The notes beneath the pieces are model-generated. The model saw only the letters and a program-made list of their open reading frames with translations. It did not search any database and had not been told where the DNA came from. From Actinomycetes bacterium (lineage in GTDB: Bacteria > Actinomycetota > Actinomycetes > Actinomycetales > Cellulomonadaceae), in assembly GCA_023430425.1 (NCBI GenBank), contig JAEZAR010000215.1, positions 1-12,366 of the forward strand: a DNA stretch of 12,366 bases, read 5' to 3'. This document shows, piece after piece, positions 5,561-12,366 of this stretch. The position numbers and the translations under genes were made by a program. How positions within the stretch are numbered: the first letter of the stretch is position 1; every line of letters starts with the position of its first letter.

Positions 5561-8073
5561 CCGGGGAGGCCCGGACCAGTCCGGCGCGACGACGGCCGGC
5601 GCCGGGCCGGCCCGTCCCGGTCTCCACCTACCGGCTCCAGCTCTCCGCCGACTTCACGCTCGACGACGCCGCCGCCCGGGTGCCCTACCTTGCGGCGCTC
5701 GGCGTCAGCCACGTGTACCTCTCGCCGGTCCTGCGCGCGGCGCCCGGCTCCACGCACGGCTACGACGTCGTCGACCACGGCGAGGTCTCCCCCGCGCTGG
5801 GCGGGCGGGCGGCGCTGGACCGGCTCGTGGCCGCGGCCCGCGACGCCGGCCTGGGGGTCGTCGTCGACGTCGTGCCCAACCACATGGCCGTGCCCACCCC
5901 CGCCTGGCACAACACGGCCCTGTGGTCGGTGCTCGCCCGAGGTCCCGAGTCGCCCTACGCCGCGTGGTTCGACGTCGACTGGTCCGCCGGCGACGGCGCC
6001 CTCCTCATGCCCGTGCTGGGCGACCGGGTCGGCGCCGTCCTCGCCGCCGGCGAGCTGGGCCTCGACGCCGTGGACATCCCCGGGCTCGAGGGCCCCCAGC
6101 CGGTGCTGCGCTACCACGACCACGTGTTCCCCGTGCGGCCGGGAACCGAGCAGCTGGGCATCGCCGACCTGGTGGACCGGCAGCACTACCGCCTCGCCTA
6201 CTGGCGGGTCGCGAACGAGGAGCTCAACTACCGACGCTTCTTCGACGTCGGCACGCTCGCCGCCGTCCGCGTCGAGGACCCCGCGGTGTTCGACGCCACC
6301 CACGCCCTGCTGACGGACCTGGTCACCTCCGGGGCCGTGGACGGCCTGCGCATCGACCACCCGGACGGCCTCGCCGACCCCCGCGGCTACCTGGACCGGC
6401 TCGCGGCCGCGACGGGGGACGCGTGGGTGGTGGTCGAGAAGATCCTCGCCCCGACCGAGGAGGTCCCCGACGACTGGGCCACCGCCGGCACGACGGGGTA
6501 CGACGCCGCCTGGCGCGTGAACCAGGTGTTCGTCGACCCGGGCGGCGGCGGCGAGCTCGGGGCGGTCATGCACCGGCTCACCGGCGACGCCCCGGACGCC
6601 CTGCACGCCCTCGTCGACGAGGCGAAGCGCGAGATCGTCACCGGTGCGCTGTACGCCGAGGTGGACCGCCTCGCCGACCTCGCGGCGGACATCTGCCGCG
6701 ACGACGTGCGGCTGCGCGACCACACGCGCCGCTCGCTCCACGACTGCCTCGTCGAGCTCCTCGTCGCCGCCGACCGCTACCGGTACTACGTCGTGCCGGG
6801 CGAGGCGGTGGCCCCGGAGGCGGCGGCCGCGTTCGCCGAGTGCGTGGCGCGGGCCCGCGCCCACCTCGAGGGCGACCGCCTGGACACGCTCGACGTGCTC
6901 GCGGACCTGCTCCTCGGGCGGGAGGCGGGGTCGGCGGGACGCACCAGCGAGCGCCGGCGGGCCGAGCTCGTCGTGCGCTTCCAGCAGACCTGCGGCGCGG
7001 TGATGGCCAAGGGCGTGGAGGACACCGCGTTCTACCGCTGGACCCAGCTGGTGGCGCTGACCGAGGTCGGCGGCGCCCCCGAGCGGTTCGCCATCAGCCC
7101 CGAGGAGCTGCACGCCTGGGCGGCCCGCACCCAGCACCGGGCGCCCCTCGCCCTGACCACCCTCTCGACGCACGACACCAAGCGCAGCGAGGACGTCCGG
7201 GCGCGGCTCGGCGTGCTGTCGGAGCTGCCCGTGGAGTGGTCGGACCTCGTGGAACGCGTGCGCGCGGCGACGGCCGAGCACCGGTCGACCCTCGTCGACG
7301 GGCGCGCGGAGAACCTCCTGTGGCAGACGCTCGCGGGCACGTGGACGGACGACGGCCCCCTGCCCCCCGACCGGCTCGAGGCCTACCTGACCAAGGCCCT
7401 GCGCGAGGCGAAGTCGCGCACCGGCTGGACCGCTGTCGACGAGCCCTACGAGACGGCGGTGCTCGACCTCGCGCGCGCCGCCCGCGAGCTGCCCCCGGTC
7501 GTCGACGCCTTCACGGGGTGGGTCCGGCTCACCGCGCCCGGTGTGCGCGCGGCCACGCTGGGCACCAAGCTCGTCCAGCTCACCATGCCCGGGGTGGCCG
7601 ACGTCTACCAGGGAACGGAGAGCCTGGCCGTCGCCCTCGTCGACCCCGACAACAGGCGACCCGTCGACTTCGACGCCCTGGCCGCCGCCCTGGGTCGCCT
7701 CGCCACCGAGCCGCCGCGCGGGCTCGCGGAGGAGAAGCTGCTCGTGACCGGCCGGGCGCTCGCCGTCCGTCGCCGCCACCGGGAGGCGTTCGTGGGCGAG
7801 GGCGCGGGGTACGCGCCCGTCCCGACGTCGACGGGCAACGCGCTCGCGTTCGTGCGCACGGCCGACGGCGAGCCCGCCGCGGTCACCGTCGTCACGCGGC
7901 TCGCCCTCGCCCTCGAGCGCCTCGGCGGGTGGGGCGACCACACGGTCGTCGTGCCCGGGGGCACGTGGCGCGACGAGCTCACCGGGCGGGTCGTGGGCGG
8001 CGGCACCCTGCGGCTGGCCGACCTCCTCGACCGGCTGCCCGTCGCGCTGCTCGTGCCGGAGCACGACCGATGA
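5557..8073 (+). CDS. treY: Malto-oligosyltrehalose synthase
   Basis: An 838-residue GH13 intramolecular transglucosylase that converts the reducing-end alpha-1,4 linkage of maltodextrins to an alpha,alpha-1,1 linkage, giving maltooligosyl-trehalose. Diagnostic TreY features are the N-terminal STYRLQLSADFTLDDA (23-38), YLSPVLRAAPGSTHGYDVVD (54-73), VVDVVPNHMAV (102-112), GLRIDHPDGLADP with nucleophile D267, VVVEKIL with acid/base E294, and STHDTKRSEDVRAR (from 537) with D540. The ATG lies inside the glgX stop (ATGA), with no strong ribosome binding site, so translation is probably coupled. The first 20 residues are Arg/Pro-rich and precede the conserved domain. In-frame starts further upstream lie within glgX and encode shadow sequence. 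Its product is the substrate of the next gene product, TreZ. Confidence 0.95.
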   Translation: MTGEARTSPARRRPAPGRPVPVSTYRLQLSADFTLDDAAARVPYLAALGVSHVYLSPVLRAAPGSTHGYDVVDHGEVSPALGGRAALDRLVAAARDAGLGVVVDVVPNHMAVPTPAWHNTALWSVLARGPESPYAAWFDVDWSAGDGALLMPVLGDRVGAVLAAGELGLDAVDIPGLEGPQPVLRYHDHVFPVRPGTEQLGIADLVDRQHYRLAYWRVANEELNYRRFFDVGTLAAVRVEDPAVFDATHALLTDLVTSGAVDGLRIDHPDGLADPRGYLDRLAAATGDAWVVVEKILAPTEEVPDDWATAGTTGYDAAWRVNQVFVDPGGGGELGAVMHRLTGDAPDALHALVDEAKREIVTGALYAEVDRLADLAADICRDDVRLRDHTRRSLHDCLVELLVAADRYRYYVVPGEAVAPEAAAAFAECVARARAHLEGDRLDTLDVLADLLLGREAGSAGRTSERRRAELVVRFQQTCGAVMAKGVEDTAFYRWTQLVALTEVGGAPERFAISPEELHAWAARTQHRAPLALTTLSTHDTKRSEDVRARLGVLSELPVEWSDLVERVRAATAEHRSTLVDGRAENLLWQTLAGTWTDDGPLPPDRLEAYLTKALREAKSRTGWTAVDEPYETAVLDLARAARELPPVVDAFTGWVRLTAPGVRAATLGTKLVQLTMPGVADVYQGTESLAVALVDPDNRRPVDFDALAAALGRLATEPPRGLAEEKLLVTGRALAVRRRHREAFVGEGAGYAPVPTSTGNALAFVRTADGEPAAVTVVTRLALALERLGGWGDHTVVVPGGTWRDELTGRVVGGGTLRLADLLDRLPVALLVPEHDR

Positions 8074-9893
8074 CGCGCGGACCCTGGTCGTGGCGCCCCC
8101 GGGTGTGGGCGCCCGCAGCACGGTCGGTCGACCTCCACCTGCCCGGCCACGACCACCTGCGGGCCACGGACGCCGAGGCGCGGGTGCTGCCGCTCGAGCG
8201 CCAGGACGGCGGCTGGTGGGTGTGCGAGCCGCTGGCGCTCCCCCACGGCACCGACTACGCGTTCGCGGTCGACGGCGGCCCGCCGCGTCCGGACCCGCGC
8301 AGCCCCTGGCAGCCGCACGGGGTGCACGGCCCGAGCCGCACGTTCGACCCGGGCCGGTTCGGCTGGACCGACGGCGACTGGCCCGGCCGGGACGTCCGCG
8401 GGGCCGTGGTCTACGAGCTCCACGTCGGGACGTTCACGCCCGCCGGCACGCTGGACGCCGCGGTCGAACGGCTCGACCACCTGGTCGACCTCGGGATCGA
8501 CGTCGTCGAGCTCATGCCGGTGGCCGCCTTCCCCGGGGTGCACGGCTGGGGCTACGACGGGGTCGCGCTCTATGCCGTCCACGAGCCGTACGGGGGTCCG
8601 GCCGCCCTGCAGCGGTTCGTCGACGCGGCCCACGCCCGCGGACTGGCGGTCTGCCTCGACGTCGTCCACAACCACCTCGGCCCCTCCGGCAACTACCTGG
8701 GCGAGTTCGGGCCGTACTTCACCGACCGGCACCACACGCCGTGGGGGGCGGCGGTGAACCTGGACGGGCCCGACGCGCGCGAGGTCCGGGCGTTCGTCAT
8801 CGACAACGCCGTGCGCTGGCTGCGCGAGTTCCACCTCGACGCGCTGCGCCTCGACGCGGTCCACGCGCTCATCGACGACTCGCCCCGGCACCTGCTCGCC
8901 GACCTCTCCGACGCGGTCGCGGCGCTCGCCGAGGAGGTCGGCCGGCCGCTCTCGCTCGTGGCGGAGTCGGACCGGAACGACCCGCGCACGGTCACGCCCA
9001 CCGACGAGGGCGGCCTCGGCATGACCGCGCAGTGGGCCGACGACGTCCACCACGCGATCCACGCCCACGTCACCGGCGAGCGGCACGGCTACTACGCCGA
9101 CTTCGGCAGCGCCGAGGTCCTCGCGAAGGCGCTGACCAAGGTCTTCGTCCACGACGGCTGGTGGTCCTCGTTCCGCGAGCAGCACTGGGGCCACCCCGTG
9201 CCCGACGAGGTGGACGGGCACCGCTTCGTGGTGTTCGCCTCCGACCACGACCAGGTGGGCAACCGCGCACTCGGGGACCGCCCGGCCGCCCGGCTCGACA
9301 CCGGCGCGCTGGCCGTCGAGGCGGCGCTCGTCCTGTGCTCTCCCTACACGCCCATGGTCTTCATGGGCGAGGAGTGGGGGGCGAGCACCCCGTGGCAGTT
9401 CTTCACCGACCACGGTGAGCCGGAGCTCGCCGAGGCCGTCCGGGCCGGTCGCACCGCCGAGTTCGGCGCGCACGGGTGGACCGAGGTGTACGGCGGGCAG
9501 GTCGAGGTCCCCGACCCGCAGGCCCCGTCCACCGTGGCCGCGAGCCGGCTGGACTGGGCCGAGCCCGCCGAGGGCCGACACGCCCGGCTGCTCGCCTGGT
9601 ACCGCGACCTCATCGCCCTGCGCCGCAGGGTGCCCGACCTCGCGTCGGGCGACCGCCGTGCCACGCAGGTGGAGCACGGCGACGGGTGGCTGCTCGTGCG
9701 GCGGGGCCGCGCCGTGGTCGTGGCGAACCTGGCGCAGGCCCCGCGCCTGGTCCCGGTGGGACCGGCCGCCGCGGGCGCGCCCGAGGTGCTGGCCGCGTGG
9801 GAGCCCGTGACGTTCCACGGGGACGACGTCGAGGTGCCCGGCCGCTCCGTGGTGGTCTGTCGACGGATCGAGGAACGAGGAGGCGGGGCGTGA
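8070..9893 (+). CDS. treZ: Malto-oligosyltrehalose trehalohydrolase
   Basis: A 607-residue GH13 enzyme that cleaves the alpha-1,4 bond next to the trehalosyl end of maltooligosyl-trehalose, releasing free trehalose. An N-terminal E-set/CBM48-like domain (about 5-95, with RVWAPAARSVDLHL) precedes the barrel. Motifs are VVYELHVGTFTPAGTLDAA (113-131), WGYDGVALYAVHEPYGGP (160-177), DVVHNH (197-202), LRLDAVHAL with nucleophile D262, LVAESDRN with acid/base E299, and SDHDQVGN with D394. Length is normal for TreZ. GGAG (8058-8061) lies 8 nt before the ATG, which overlaps the treY stop (ATGA). The gene in turn overlaps ppk2 by GTGA at 9890-9893. With GlgX and TreY it completes the glycogen-to-trehalose route. 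Confidence 0.95.
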   Translation: MTRGPWSWRPRVWAPAARSVDLHLPGHDHLRATDAEARVLPLERQDGGWWVCEPLALPHGTDYAFAVDGGPPRPDPRSPWQPHGVHGPSRTFDPGRFGWTDGDWPGRDVRGAVVYELHVGTFTPAGTLDAAVERLDHLVDLGIDVVELMPVAAFPGVHGWGYDGVALYAVHEPYGGPAALQRFVDAAHARGLAVCLDVVHNHLGPSGNYLGEFGPYFTDRHHTPWGAAVNLDGPDAREVRAFVIDNAVRWLREFHLDALRLDAVHALIDDSPRHLLADLSDAVAALAEEVGRPLSLVAESDRNDPRTVTPTDEGGLGMTAQWADDVHHAIHAHVTGERHGYYADFGSAEVLAKALTKVFVHDGWWSSFREQHWGHPVPDEVDGHRFVVFASDHDQVGNRALGDRPAARLDTGALAVEAALVLCSPYTPMVFMGEEWGASTPWQFFTDHGEPELAEAVRAGRTAEFGAHGWTEVYGGQVEVPDPQAPSTVAASRLDWAEPAEGRHARLLAWYRDLIALRRRVPDLASGDRRATQVEHGDGWLLVRRGRAVVVANLAQAPRLVPVGPAAAGAPEVLAAWEPVTFHGDDVEVPGRSVVVCRRIEERGGGA

Positions 9894-10747
9894 GCGAGCA
9901 GATGTGGACGGTCCGGCCGGCGGAGGCGCTGCGGGCGGGACCAGGCTTCGAGCTGGCTGCGCTCGACCGGCGCTCCACCCCCGGGTGGAGCGGGGACCGG
10001 GACGACGCCGAGCGGGCGACCCGCGCGCGCGGCGAGCGCCTCTCGGAGCTCCAGGAGCGGCTCCACGCGCACGGGCGGACCGGCGGGACACGCGCCGTGC
10101 TGCTCGTCCTGCAGGGCCTGGACACTGCGGGCAAGGGCGGCATCGTGCGCCACGTGCTCGGCATGGTCGACCCCCAGGGCGTGGCCCTGCGCTCGTTCGG
10201 GGTGCCCACGGCGGCCGAGCGCAGCCACCACTACCTGTGGCGGATCCGGCAGGCGCTGCCCCGGCCGGGCGCCATCGGGGTCTTCGACCGCTCGCACTAC
10301 GAGGACGTCCTCGTCGTCCGCGTCGCCGAGCTCGTCCCTCGCGAGGTGTGGGAGCCGCGGTACCAGGAGATCAACGACTTCGAGGCCGAGGTCGTCGACG
10401 CGGGGACGGTCGTGGTGAAGGTGCTCCTCGCGATCTCCCCCGAGGAGCAGGCCGAGCGCCTGCGCGAGCGCCTGGAGCGGCCGGACAAGCACTCGAAGTA
10501 CAACCCGGGGGACCTGGACGTCCGGGCCCGGTGGGGGGACTACGCGGACGCGTACCAGGCCGTGCTGGACCGGACGTCGACCTCCGTCGCGCCGTGGTTC
10601 GTGGTCCCGGCCGACCGCAAGTGGTTCGCCCGCCTGGCCGTCACCGAGCTGCTGGTCGGCGCGCTCGAGGGTCTCGACCTGGGCTGGCCGTCCGCGGACT
10701 TCGACCCGGCCGCCGAGCTCGCCCGCCTCGCCTCGATCCGGGTCTGA
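9890..10747 (+). CDS. ppk2: PPK2-family polyphosphate kinase
   Basis: A 285-residue PPK2-type P-loop kinase that transfers phosphate between polyphosphate and a nucleotide. It has Walker A GLDTAGKGG (76-84, K82), the PPK2-typical SFGVPTAAERSHHYLWR (102-118), Walker B FDRSHYEDVLVVRV (132-145) and the lid segment ERPDKHSKYNPGDLD (196-210). It is a single-domain protein; class (AMP-, ADP- or NDP-using) cannot be set safely from sequence alone. I chose GTG 9890 because GAGGAGG (9877-9883) lies 6 nt before it and it makes a GTGA overlap with treZ. An in-frame ATG at 9902 is 18 nt from that site. As last gene of the trehalose operon it is probably translated with treZ, tying polyphosphate to carbon-store turnover (inference). 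Confidence 0.9.
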   Translation: MSEQMWTVRPAEALRAGPGFELAALDRRSTPGWSGDRDDAERATRARGERLSELQERLHAHGRTGGTRAVLLVLQGLDTAGKGGIVRHVLGMVDPQGVALRSFGVPTAAERSHHYLWRIRQALPRPGAIGVFDRSHYEDVLVVRVAELVPREVWEPRYQEINDFEAEVVDAGTVVVKVLLAISPEEQAERLRERLERPDKHSKYNPGDLDVRARWGDYADAYQAVLDRTSTSVAPWFVVPADRKWFARLAVTELLVGALEGLDLGWPSADFDPAAELARLASIRV

Positions 10748-10750
10748 GCC

Positions 10751-10770
10751 GGGCGCCGGGTCAGGCGCCC
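10751..10770. terminator. Bidirectional hairpin between ppk2 and zapE
   Basis: GGGCGCC (10751-10757) and GGCGCCC (10764-10770) form a perfect 7-bp stem with a 6-nt loop. The loop holds the zapE stop codon (10763-10761 on the - strand). The ppk2 stop is 3 bp away. The symmetric GC stem between converging genes fits a shared terminator; there is no U-tract on either side. Confidence 0.5.
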
Positions 10771-11783
10771 ACGACCTCCCGGCCGCGCGCCTCCAGCTCG
10801 GCGAGCCGCGAGAGCGCCCGCAGGTACTTCTTGCGGTACCCCCCGCGCAGCATCGCCTCGCCGAAGAGGCCCTCCGTGCCCTGCCCGCCGAGCAGCACCG
10901 GCACGTCCGCGTCGTAGAGCCGGTCGACGAGCACCACGAGCCGAAGGGCGTCGGCCTGGTCCGTCAGGGGACGCACGCCGGTGAGACCGACGAGGCCGAC
11001 GCCGTCGAGCAGCGCCCCGTACCGCACGGGGTGGACGGTCTGCAGGTGGGCCAGCAGGGCGTCGAAGTCGGCGCCCGCCGCCTCGGGGACCCGCGCCAGC
11101 GCCGCGTCGACGCGTGCGTCGGGCAGCCCGGCGGCCGGTCGGGGGTTGCGGTGCCGGTAGTCCGGGCCGTCGATCCGCACCACCCGGAAGCGCGCCGCGA
11201 GCGCCTGGATCTCGCGCAGGAAGTCCTCCGCCGCGAACCTGCCCTCGCCCAGCTGCTCGGGCAACGTGTTCGACGTCGCCGCGAGCGCGACGCCGTGGTC
11301 GGACAGCTCCCGCAGCAGGCGCGACATGAGCACGGTGTCGCCGGGGTCGTCCAGCTCGAACTCGTCGATGCAGACCAGGCGCCGGCGGGACAGCGCCCGG
11401 ACGGTCGGCCCGAAGCCGAGGGCACCGACGAGGTGGGTGTACTCGACGAACGTGCCGTACGCACCCGCCGCCGGGCCCACGGCGTGCGCCAGCGCCGCCA
11501 GCAGGTGCGTCTTGCCGACGCCGAACCCTCCGTCGAGGTACACGGCCGCCGGCGGGGCGCCGCGGCCCAGGAGGCGGGACCAGCGTGCCGGCGGACGCGC
11601 GAGCTCGGCGGCCAGGTCGACCATCGCGTCGCGCGCCTCGGCCTGGCTGGGGTGGTCCGGGTCCGGCAGGTAGGTGTCGAACCGTGCGTCCGCGAAGTGC
11701 CGGGGCGGGACCAGCGCGGCGAGCAGGCGCTCGGCCGGCACGTCCGGCCGCCGGTCGGTGAGCGCGGGCGGCACGGGCAGCAC
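10761..11783 (-). CDS. zapE: ZapE/AFG1-like ATPase
   Basis: A 340-residue AAA-type P-loop ATPase of the AFG1/ZapE family. In E. coli ZapE associates with the Z-ring and affects division under stress; the actinobacterial role is less clear. Features are an N-terminal RFDTYLPDPDHPSQAEARD segment (34-52), Walker A DGGFGVGKTHLLAAL (84-98, K91), FVEYTHLVG (112-120), Walker B LVCIDEFELDDPGD (136-149) with D140 and E141, sensor ATSNTLPEQLGEGRF (169-183) and GPDYRHR (206-212). The length is typical and no membrane segment is seen, so it is cytosolic. The start is GTG at 11783-11781, and TAGGCT 6 nt upstream on the - strand suggests a leaderless mRNA. The gene converges with ppk2 and diverges from the reductase gene at 11822. 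Confidence 0.9.
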   Translation of the reverse strand: MLPVPPALTDRRPDVPAERLLAALVPPRHFADARFDTYLPDPDHPSQAEARDAMVDLAAELARPPARWSRLLGRGAPPAAVYLDGGFGVGKTHLLAALAHAVGPAAGAYGTFVEYTHLVGALGFGPTVRALSRRRLVCIDEFELDDPGDTVLMSRLLRELSDHGVALAATSNTLPEQLGEGRFAAEDFLREIQALAARFRVVRIDGPDYRHRNPRPAAGLPDARVDAALARVPEAAGADFDALLAHLQTVHPVRYGALLDGVGLVGLTGVRPLTDQADALRLVVLVDRLYDADVPVLLGGQGTEGLFGEAMLRGGYRKKYLRALSRLAELEARGREVVGA

Positions 11784-11789
11784 GGGCCG

Positions 11790-11795
11790 AGCCTA
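11790..11795 (-). promoter_or_regulatory. Candidate -10 element for leaderless zapE
   Basis: On the - strand TAGGCT (11795 to 11790) matches the actinobacterial -10 pattern TANNNT and ends 6 nt before the GTG start. No ribosome binding site lies between, so transcription would begin at or next to the start codon. A clear -35 element is not visible. Confidence 0.45.
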
Positions 11796-11808
11796 GGCGA
11801 GCGGGGGC

Positions 11809-11814
11809 TACCGT
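11809..11814 (+). promoter_or_regulatory. Candidate -10 element for leaderless reductase gene
   Basis: TACCGT fits TANNNT and ends 7 nt before the ATG at 11822. There is no purine-rich ribosome binding site between them, which fits a leaderless transcript. No convincing -35 element is seen. Only 14 bp separate it from the opposite-strand -10 of zapE. Confidence 0.45.
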
Positions 11815-11821
11815 TCGTGCC

Positions 11822-12366
11822 ATGCCCGCGCGACCGGTCCTCGAGGTCCTCCTGCCCGGCGGTGAGCCGGCCGTCGGGCCCGACGACACCGAGCGCCTCG
11901 ACGCCCTGTACGCCCCGCCGGACGGGCCTGGCGGCCCCGGCGACCCCGGCCGCCCCGGCTGGCTGCGCGCGAACATGATCGCCACGCTCGACGGTTCGGC
12001 GACGGGGCCCGACGGGCGCTCGGGATCGATCAACGGGCCCGCGGACCTGCGCGTGTTCGAGGTGCTGCGGGCCTGGTCGGACGTCGTCCTCGTCGGTGCG
12101 GGGACCGTCCGCGCCGAGGGGTACGGCGCCCCGCGGACGCCGGACCACCTGGTCGGCCTGCGTCGCGCGCGCGGTCAGGCCGACGACCCGCCGCTCGCGG
12201 TGGTGAGCGCACGCGGGGACGTGCCGGAGGCCGCCCTCACCGTCCACGCCGGGCCCGGCCCGTTCGTCGTGACGACGGCGGGCGCCCCCGGGCTCGCCCA
12301 CCTGCGCCGCCGGGTGGCGCCGGAGCGCCTCCTGGTGCACGAGGGCGACGTCGACCTGCCCCGCGC
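11822..12366 (+). CDS. RibD C-terminal/dihydrofolate-reductase-like pyrimidine reductase (3' end outside window)
   Basis: The frame is open from ATG 11822 to the window edge and gives the first 181 residues of a longer protein. It shows the RibD_C fold landmarks: ANMIATLDGSATGPDGRSG (50-68), SINGPADLRVFEVLRAWSD (69-87) and DVVLVGAGTVRAEGYG (87-102), a glycine-rich segment expected to contact NADPH. It then enters the usual PLAVVS strand. RibD_C proteins reduce the ribose of the riboflavin pyrimidine intermediate. Stand-alone actinobacterial copies are often annotated pyrimidine reductase or dihydrofolate reductase family protein, and their substrate is frequently unproven. No deaminase domain is present at the N-terminus and no rib gene is adjacent, so a riboflavin role is uncertain. 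Residues 33-46 are a Gly/Pro-rich insert (GPGGPGDPGRPG). The protein is cytosolic. Confidence 0.85.
   Translation, partial: MPARPVLEVLLPGGEPAVGPDDTERLDALYAPPDGPGGPGDPGRPGWLRANMIATLDGSATGPDGRSGSINGPADLRVFEVLRAWSDVVLVGAGTVRAEGYGAPRTPDHLVGLRRARGQADDPPLAVVSARGDVPEAALTVHAGPGPFVVTTAGAPGLAHLRRRVAPERLLVHEGDVDLPR

Noticed and set aside
5275..8121. Long - strand open frame (948 codons) antisense to treY
   Set aside because: Same artefact of high third-position GC; no family motif, and it runs across three real gene boundaries.
7605..10091. Long - strand open frame (828 codons) antisense to treZ
   Set aside because: Shadow frame with biased composition and no domain; treZ on the + strand has all its catalytic motifs.
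1..12366. CRISPR arrays, tRNA/rRNA genes, insertion sequences and phage genes
   Set aside because: I saw no regularly spaced direct repeats, no tRNA-like cloverleaf sequence and no transposase or phage motifs on either strand.

Overview
The window is about 75% GC, with strongly GC-biased third codon positions, ATGA/GTGA gene overlaps and a malto-oligosyltrehalose operon. This points to a high-GC actinobacterium. A Cellulomonas-like relative is my guess from general resemblance only, not from a search. No rRNA, tRNA, CRISPR array, insertion sequence or phage gene is visible, and no gene-free stretch exceeds 300 bases (the longest is 459-694).

Layout. (1) Positions 1-458: the tail of an FAD-dependent oxidoreductase on the + strand, converging on a small, very acidic protein with a duplicated Asp-rich unit on the - strand. 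(2) Positions 459-694: a regulatory region with one good and one weaker CsoR/CstR-type G-tract inverted repeat, followed by a perfect 9-bp-arm inverted repeat in the probable leader. (3) Positions 695-3367: a compact sulfur operon of sulfide:quinone oxidoreductase, a one-cysteine DsrC/TusE-family sulfur carrier, a DsrE-family sulfurtransferase and a rhodanese lipoprotein, closed by a GC hairpin at 3381-3408. (4) Positions 3437-10747: a storage-polymer operon of glycogen debranching enzyme (GlgX/TreX), TreY, TreZ and a PPK2-type polyphosphate kinase, each gene overlapping the next by 4 nt. (5) Positions 10751-10770: a perfect hairpin shared by the convergent ends of ppk2 and a - strand zapE-like ATPase gene. 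(6) Positions 11784-11821: a 38-bp divergent promoter region from which zapE and the truncated + strand RibD-C-type reductase gene both appear to be transcribed as leaderless mRNAs.

How the genes work together. In the sulfur operon, SQR would oxidise sulfide to persulfide or polysulfide at the membrane. The DsrE- and TusE-like proteins could carry the persulfide sulfur in the cytosol, while the lipid-anchored rhodanese would act on the outer face. The operator motif suggests control by a CsoR-family persulfide sensor encoded elsewhere. In the storage operon, GlgX debranches glycogen into linear maltodextrins, TreY converts the reducing end to a trehalosyl unit and TreZ releases trehalose. The coupled PPK2 links this to polyphosphate-based nucleotide phosphorylation. 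The sulfur operon is the most unusual part: it combines SQR with a DsrC-family protein, with no dsrAB, tusBCD or tusA gene in view.
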